NCBI GenBank assembly: GCA_005240105.1
Contig: SBAT01000201.1
Span: 1-10,951 of the forward strand
Source of the DNA: Chloroflexota bacterium
GTDB lineage: Bacteria; Cyanobacteriota; Vampirovibrionia; Obscuribacterales; Obscuribacteraceae
Direction of reading: 5' to 3'
DNA: 10,951 bases
In this document: positions 8,001 to 10,951 of the stretch, one piece after another
Layout: each line of letters opens with the position of its first letter
Position numbering within the stretch: position 1 is the stretch's first letter
Notes under the pieces: model-generated
Database searches by the model: none
What the model was told of the DNA's origin: nothing
Seen by the model: the letters and a program-made list of their open reading frames with translations, nothing else
Program-made: the position numbers and the translations under genes

Positions 8001-8557
8001 ATTCTCTGATGGTCAATTTTTTCGCCAACTGATGTCAACTCATCATTGGCTTGGTCAATACGCCTGTCGAATTCGGCAACGCCGGCCAATTCATCAATGA
8101 TCTTGCGGCGTTCGCTCGGGCTCATGGTCACAATGCCTGTGACGTCGCCCTGCATGATGACGTTAAAACCGGTCGGGCTGACGTTGTATTTCATCAGCTC
8201 ATCGTGGATTTCTGTAAGCGTCGTATTTTTGCCGTTAAGCATGTAGGTCGAGGTATAGCTGTTTTCTTTCACCCGAATTCGACGGGTGACCTCGAGCTCA
8301 TTGCCCTTATCATCCGTAAACCGTACGGTTACTTTGGCTTCGTTCTTGCCGCTTAAGTTATTGAGCAAGTCAGGAAGTCTTTCAGCACGCATAGAACGCG
8401 TAGATGAAAGACCAAGGGCGAACAGCAAACTATCGATGATGTTGGATTTCCCGGAGCCATTAGGTCCGGAAATGGTCGTAAAACCGTCTAAAAGCGGTAC
8501 AACAGTGCGCTTTCCGAACGACTTAAAATTGTCGAGTTCGATCTCTTTTATGCGCAT
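5018..8557 (-). CDS. smc: Chromosome partition protein SMC
   Basis: SMC is the ATPase of bacterial condensin; it dimerises through its hinge and extrudes or holds DNA loops to compact and segregate the chromosome. At 1179 residues it is full length (B. subtilis SMC is ~1186). The head carries Walker A GPNGSGKS (31-38), the R-loop region around RSMRAERL, and the Q-loop GFNVIMQGDV with Gln136. The C-terminal head carries the ABC signature LSGGEKSLTALS (1073-1084) and Walker B FYAFDEVDMMLD with Asp1101 and catalytic Glu1102. Two long charged coiled-coil stretches, about 165-500 and 665-1010, flank a hinge at about 510-655 (IPGVHGTIGQL, RATFVPLNKI, AGSITGG). No frameshift or missing motif is seen. 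The ATG at 8557 has no clear Shine-Dalgarno. It is the first gene of the scpA-scpB-ispD unit, with a promoter just upstream. Confidence 0.98.
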   Translation of the reverse strand: MRIKEIELDNFKSFGKRTVVPLLDGFTTISGPNGSGKSNIIDSLLFALGLSSTRSMRAERLPDLLNNLSGKNEAKVTVRFTDDKGNELEVTRRIRVKENSYTSTYMLNGKNTTLTEIHDELMKYNVSPTGFNVIMQGDVTGIVTMSPSERRKIIDELAGVAEFDRRIDQANDELTSVGEKIDHQRIILTEIAARILTLQTDRDQALKYLDLKKQKESIERDLVFIRVKEGEAKLSAELARLTSLNEREEHLLAVREKAEMDLFQLRSEMGRIDEEIRDKGGNEQILLRQEQENLRGELTREENRLASVTSAAEEKSKLQKSLQAQIKTIDKHINDLNKHRKQSEIDIKSVKEIYAEKEAALAVIQAKIDDLRQAKDRSSDKVTSAYSTAQKLREEKHELEVKSTKHTSRREELERGLESLRSFVTTNISKSAEAKGLVLSLERKYTDTQAWSLGMERNIRQLEDEMSSTNEDIELKRKELEAVNRRIIELETHRDVAGESGFGKAVEAILKANIPGVHGTIGQLGNVDPRYTTALEICIGPRLAHIVVDDDQVAQECIEFLKSNRAGRATFVPLNKIVTQPPGLLPDRPGVIDYAYNLIEFDSRYSKAFQYACGQTIVVEDMEVGRKLLGQARMVTLPGELFEKAGSITGGQDTKAKLHFTGSKGENDLNTLQLKSKSLLGYIQGLQDALKELTTTIAEEREKLKEVHAQLAKEHADLDTKRKESANLDKDIEDAKPKLRANGDEIEQIDKDLDQYAKTLATLDKEIAKLHDELTDITNSGQSSEIKSLISQGEELQIELEHIGQNVNENQREIDRLEAEERIEQNTRTGFDAQLTEVTKEIDELKVEFPGHTTRIEELKKQIDDIEVKVNSLSNELTQLRELKDQIYEKVTGCEIEKTKIEQDLLHLEEERQKCKLAHGALTETLTVLKVELEQLLAEQPDYEPPNAGTVEQLKMQSDRLEKRMRALEPVNMKALEEYDLTRQRQQEMEDNLLTLTTEKDEILQRIAGYDELKKRTFMESFDAINTNFQQIFHELSHGSGRLELENPERPFEGGLIIRAQPREKKMQRIEALSGGEKSLTALSFVFAFQRYAPAPFYAFDEVDMMLDGSNAERLARMVKRQSEEAQFVVVSLRRPMIENSNHAIGVSLRADGYSRVVGIQEIHIPDEEQTEEVVGAGV

Positions 8558-8594
8558 CTAAATCGCTTGAAACCCATACCAATCCACAGTTCGC

Positions 8595-8623
8595 ATTAGA
8601 CTACATCCAGGTTTTACTGTCAA
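8595..8623 (-). promoter_or_regulatory. Sigma70-type promoter of the smc operon
   Basis: On the minus strand a perfect -35 TTGACA (8623-8618) is followed, after exactly 17 nt, by the -10 hexamer TCTAAT (8600-8595, five of six with TATAAT). Transcription should start near 8588, giving a leader of about 30 nt before the smc ATG. It faces smc and sits in the intergenic region, so it is very likely the main promoter of smc-scpA-scpB-ispD. Confidence 0.75.
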
Positions 8624-8706
8624 GGATTGCGATGGGATAAATACGATCCCGGCCAGTAGATATACGAGAGGGTAGAAAGAGATTTGGGCTCGATTAACCT
8701 TGGAAC

Positions 8707-8765
8707 CCCTGAAACCAGGGCACCACAATTATTAGACGCTCGTTTTAGGAGATCAAGCGGATCTC
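8707..8765. other. Two small inverted repeats in the TPR gene/smc intergenic region
   Basis: GAGATC (8749-8754) and GATCTC (8760-8765) form a perfect 6-bp stem around a 5-nt loop. CCCTG (8707-8711) and CAGGG (8716-8720) form a 5-bp stem around AAAC. Both lie just after the TPR gene's stop in its direction of transcription, but neither is followed by a T-tract. They could be weak terminators, mRNA 3'-end stabilisers or protein-binding sites. The remaining intergenic bases show only the smc promoter. Confidence 0.3.
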
Positions 8766-8794
8766 GATGGGCTAATTGCCAGGAGCCGGAAAAT

Positions 8795-9547
8795 TCAGTC
8801 CTGATGGCTCAATTTGGAGATTAATTCTTCCGCTAACTTGCCGGTTTGGGTGCCGGACGAGGCTTGCAGGCAGCTTTTAAGCTCATTTATAGCCTCTTTC
8901 TGCTCACTGGCGGCAACTAAGAGCAAAGCCAGGTTGTAATGGCACTCTTGCAAGCTAGGATCTAGCGCCATAGCAGCCCTGTAGGTCGTGATTGCTTCTT
9001 GTTGGCTCTCTACAGAGGTAGATAGGACAAAAGCCCTGCAGAAGATGAGGAGCGGGTCCTTAGGGCTTCTTTTAACCTCGATTTTGGACAACTTGTCTGC
9101 CCTGGAGAAGTCCTTGCAGTCAACCAAGGCGGGCAATAAAAGGCAAATTACTGCTTGTCTGTTGTCCTGGTTTTTGGTTAGTTCAAGGGCTCTTTCTGCC
9201 TGCAGGCGAGCAGAAAGGGCATTACGGTCCAGCAAAAAGAGCTTGGCCAATAAGGCATGAACTCGCCAATCGTCCGGTGCCTGATTTGCAGCTGACCGGG
9301 CGTGTTTAATGCCTTGATCAATATCTCCCAGGTCAGATTCGACCTCGGCAAGTTCAATTAGACTTTGGATAGCATTAGGGGAATCTGAAACCTTTACCTT
9401 AAGTCTCTCGTAACGCGCCAGGAGCTCAGCTTGATTGGCTTGGTGGTCCAATCTGTATGGCGGTATAGGTTTTGGCAGATCATTGGCAAAGGCTTCCTGT
9501 CCAAGCCAAAGTGCACATACTAACTGGATGGCTATGATAAGCCGCAT
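8795..9547 (-). CDS. Exported TPR-repeat protein, function unknown
   Basis: The 250-residue protein has an N-terminal signal-like stretch (hydrophobic residues 3-15, then LGQEAFAND, with probable cleavage after the Ala at 19 or 21), so it should act in the periplasm or on the membrane. The mature part is all-helical with tetratricopeptide-like repeats at about 59-92 (SLIELAEVESDLGDIDQGIKHA) and 93-126 (HALLAKLFLLDRNALSARL), a less regular one around 135-165, and a good one at 189-228 (AAMALDPSLQECHYNLALLL). TPRs mediate protein contacts. No enzymatic motif is seen. Its ATG overlaps the TGA of the cytochrome gene by one base, so translation is coupled, and a role in assembly or docking of that cytochrome is a reasonable guess only. 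The c-type biogenesis protein CcmH/CycH also has TPRs, but its membrane parts are absent here. Confidence 0.75.
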   Translation of the reverse strand: MRLIIAIQLVCALWLGQEAFANDLPKPIPPYRLDHQANQAELLARYERLKVKVSDSPNAIQSLIELAEVESDLGDIDQGIKHARSAANQAPDDWRVHALLAKLFLLDRNALSARLQAERALELTKNQDNRQAVICLLLPALVDCKDFSRADKLSKIEVKRSPKDPLLIFCRAFVLSTSVESQQEAITTYRAAMALDPSLQECHYNLALLLVAASEQKEAINELKSCLQASSGTQTGKLAEELISKLSHQD

Positions 9548-9939
9548 CAGATTTTGTTTGAATACCCTGGCTCGTGGGACACCTGTTTAATGTCTTTTTT
9601 GCTGAGGGTTTTGCAATAGCTATAGAGAGCTTGCAGAGTTTTCTGGTCCTCAATGACATTCTTGAAGTAAGGCATATGCCCAACTGGGTTATTTAAGTAG
9701 TCTTTGAATACCCCTAAGGTCGAGAGTTTGCTGGAACCGGCAACGGTTTTACTGGGAATCGTTACGTTGCCACCAAATTGATGGCAACTGGCACAATATT
9801 GTTTGAAAACACTTTCGCCCTTGATTTTGGCGGGGCTGTCTTTTGCATTCGCACCACATATTTGAAACGCCAGAACTATCGCTAAACTGACAAGAGTCAA
9901 TACTATCGGGCGCACTTGCAAACCGCTTTTAATAGACAC
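9547..9939 (-). CDS. Mono-heme cytochrome c, cytochrome c6-like
   Basis: This is a small exported electron carrier. Residues 1-32 are a signal peptide (hydrophobic 11-27, cleavage likely after ANA at 32), leaving a mature protein of ~98 residues. The heme site is CASCH at 49-53, followed by QFGGN and PSKT, which resembles cytochrome c6/c553 (CAACHxxGGN...KTL). Met89 in GHMPYFKNV is the probable sixth ligand, and LQALYSYCKTL (102-112) is the C-terminal helix. It has an extra Cys109 in that helix and a polar tail (113-130). The GTG start at 9939 is supported by a strong GGAGGA (9950-9945) lying inside the 13-nt gap after the upstream cytochrome gene. Its TGA overlaps the start of the TPR gene. 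The redox partner is unknown. Confidence 0.88.
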   Translation of the reverse strand: MSIKSGLQVRPIVLTLVSLAIVLAFQICGANAKDSPAKIKGESVFKQYCASCHQFGGNVTIPSKTVAGSSKLSTLGVFKDYLNNPVGHMPYFKNVIEDQKTLQALYSYCKTLSKKDIKQVSHEPGYSNKI

Positions 9940-9952
9940 AATTTTCCTCCGC
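9940..9952 (-). promoter_or_regulatory. Strong ribosome binding site setting the GTG start of the mono-heme cytochrome
   Basis: The 13-nt gap between the two cytochrome genes contains GGAGG at 9950-9946 on the minus strand, 6 nt before the GTG at 9939. No other start codon lies at a suitable distance, so it fixes the start. Confidence 0.7.
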
Positions 9953-10744
9953 TTACTTCTTAGACTTCAATGTATACAGAAAAGCAGCGATTTGGTCAAT
10001 TTCTTTTTCTGTTGCCTTAAATTGCGGCATTCTGGAAGGCTTCTCGTCATAATAGGGACGGATCATTTTGCTGTGAAACTGCGCATCGGTAATATGATCT
10101 TTGATGTAATCGATATCTTTCGTGCTGCCAATTGCGTCCAATGATGGTGCTAGTGAGCCACCGACATTTCCTATGGAGTGACAAGCCGTACAACCAAATT
10201 TATAAAAACTCTTACTGCCTTCTAGAATGTCGGCAGTACTAGCTTCTTTTATTGCTGCCACTTGTGTACTCGTGGCAGTGGTTTTATTTGCATGTTTAGC
10301 AACTGCAAAACCGCCTTGTGGCATAGGCAGTGTCAAAAGATAGGCGACCAACTTATTTGCCGTATCGGGTGCAAAACGTGGATGCGGCATCAATTCTGCA
10401 TGATAACTGTATTCTGATTGGAACTTTTCTTCTGCTTCTTTTGTATTGGTCAGTCGTGCTTGTAAAAATCCGTTTGTTCGAAATGCGCCCACTCCAGCTA
10501 GTGGTGGACCCAGACAACCGCCATCAGCACCAGTGGAATGGCAACTGGCACAATTTAATTGTGAAAATAAGGCTTTGCCTGATTTAGACTGCTCGCTGAT
10601 TGGTCGAGCTTTGTAGGTGGCCGGCTTTACAATTATTGTTTTGGTGGCGTCGTTAGCATCTGAATTCAAGGCAACTGCAAAAGCCAATTGCAAAGTAAGG
10701 ACAGTTACAACGGCTGGGTTGCTCTTTGGAAAAGGTCTCTTCAC
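9953..10744 (-). CDS. Di-heme cytochrome c, exported
   Basis: This 263-residue protein has two tandem class-I cytochrome c domains, so it should carry two covalently bound hemes in the periplasm and pass electrons between respiratory partners. A signal peptide covers about residues 1-30 (hydrophobic 11-26, cut near SDANDA). Domain 1 has CASCH at 65-69, LGPPLAGVG at 78-86 and Met119 in LMPHPRF as likely axial ligand. Domain 2 has CTACH at 185-189, LAPSLDAIG at 198-206 and Met239 in SRMPQFKAT. An Ala/Thr-rich linker (about 145-172) separates them. The chosen start is the GTG at 10744, with AGGG about 8 nt upstream. The architecture recalls the di-heme cytochromes and fused c subunits of oxidase or bc complexes, but the neighbouring genes are not oxidase subunits, so the partner is not known. 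Confidence 0.88.
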   Translation of the reverse strand: MKRPFPKSNPAVVTVLTLQLAFAVALNSDANDATKTIIVKPATYKARPISEQSKSGKALFSQLNCASCHSTGADGGCLGPPLAGVGAFRTNGFLQARLTNTKEAEEKFQSEYSYHAELMPHPRFAPDTANKLVAYLLTLPMPQGGFAVAKHANKTTATSTQVAAIKEASTADILEGSKSFYKFGCTACHSIGNVGGSLAPSLDAIGSTKDIDYIKDHITDAQFHSKMIRPYYDEKPSRMPQFKATEKEIDQIAAFLYTLKSKK

Positions 10745-10786
10745 ATCACTTGCCCTATTGAACAGAACTCAATGTTAACCCATGAG

Positions 10787-10951
10787 TCAGTTTTGGCAAC
10801 GTTTCGCGCAAGATTTAACTGTCTTATTCCAGGGCATCTTGGCTAGCACAAGGGCCATTCCACAGCTATCGGTGACAGCTGATAAGAGCATGCCTAAACT
10901 TATAAAAGCTGATAAGTAAATCCAGATTGGTGAAAGCGTGTAAGACATAAC
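10787..10951 (-). CDS. YgaP-like (DUF2892) membrane protein, C-terminal part (5' end outside window)
   Basis: An open frame enters from the right edge on the minus strand and stops with TGA at 10789-10787, giving 54 visible codons. They encode a transmembrane helix (PIWIYLSAFISLGMLLSAV) and then SCGMALVLAKMPWN. This matches the C-terminal signature of the DUF2892/YgaP family, whose members end in 'afvGagl-faGlTgfCGMA-lLAkMPWN'. The usual GFCGMA is DSCGMA here. The tail KTVKSCAKRCQN adds two more cysteines. An ATG at 10948-10946 would leave only one helix; the family has two, so the gene probably begins upstream and may be fused to a rhodanese domain, as in E. coli YgaP. It ends 42 nt before the di-heme cytochrome start, on the same strand, and is probably in the same operon. 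Confidence 0.72.
   Translation of the reverse strand, partial: VMSYTLSPIWIYLSAFISLGMLLSAVTDSCGMALVLAKMPWNKTVKSCAKRCQN

Noticed and set aside
8749..8765. Perfect GAGATC/GATCTC hairpin as terminator of the cytochrome-TPR operon.
   Set aside because: No T-tract follows in the direction of transcription, so I list it only as an inverted repeat.
10772..10799. TTGCCA - 16 nt - TAACAT as a promoter for the di-heme cytochrome.
   Set aside because: The -10 match is only four of six and it overlaps the end of the upstream co-directional gene; too weak to annotate.
10877..10916. Ten-base direct repeat AGCTGATAAG spaced exactly 30 bases, looking like paired operator sites.
   Set aside because: It lies inside the minus-strand DUF2892 frame, where both copies encode Leu-Ser-Ala (tta tca gct) in a membrane helix; coding explains it.
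1..10951. CRISPR array, tRNA, rRNA, insertion sequence or prophage remnants.
   Set aside because: I looked for regularly spaced repeats, TTCGAATCC-type T-arms, transposase motifs and terminal inverted repeats and saw none.

Overview
This window looks like core chromosome of a free-living diderm bacterium, most likely a non-photosynthetic member of the Cyanobacteriota (Vampirovibrionia/Melainabacteria, perhaps Obscuribacterales). That placement is inference. ScpA and ScpB read like the divergent cyanobacterial versions as I remember them: ScpA has a GxIDPxxIxIIDVxDxFL segment instead of the usual FxGPLDLLL opening, and ScpB has DYxxRxxxLE and RGxGxYxH. The genes also include sepF, ispD (non-mevalonate isoprenoid route), RNase J and exported c-type cytochromes. 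No photosynthesis gene, transposase, phage gene, CRISPR array, tRNA or rRNA is visible.

Layout. Bases 1-1508 (+) carry the 3' end of an RNase J gene followed 15 nt later by mnmH/selU (tRNA 2-selenouridine synthase). Bases 1509-1749 are a convergent intergenic region with a strong hairpin whose T-tract points along the minus strand. Bases 1750-8557 (-) are, in transcription order, smc, scpA, scpB, ispD and sepF. The first four are packed with gaps of 2 and 3 nt and a 1-nt overlap, behind a near-consensus sigma70-type promoter at 8595-8623. sepF follows after 102 nt, with a weaker promoter of its own possible. Bases 8558-8794 are intergenic. Bases 8795-10951 (-) hold a second tight cluster: the 3' end of a YgaP-like (DUF2892) membrane protein gene not apparent as a long ORF, a di-heme cytochrome c, a mono-heme cytochrome c6-like protein, and an exported TPR protein translationally coupled to it.

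How they work together. The smc-scpA-scpB unit encodes a complete bacterial condensin, and sepF, an FtsZ membrane anchor, lies downstream, so chromosome segregation and septum formation sit in one stretch with isoprenoid synthesis between them. The cytochrome cluster looks like a small periplasmic electron-transfer module next to a sulfur-related membrane protein. The RNase J/mnmH pair joins RNA turnover and tRNA wobble-base modification.

Most of the window is recognisable housekeeping. The features most worth a second look are the long Asp/Ser/Glu tail on ScpB, the divergent ScpA, the hairpin at the scpB/ispD coupling point, and the DUF2892-cytochrome-cytochrome-TPR cluster.
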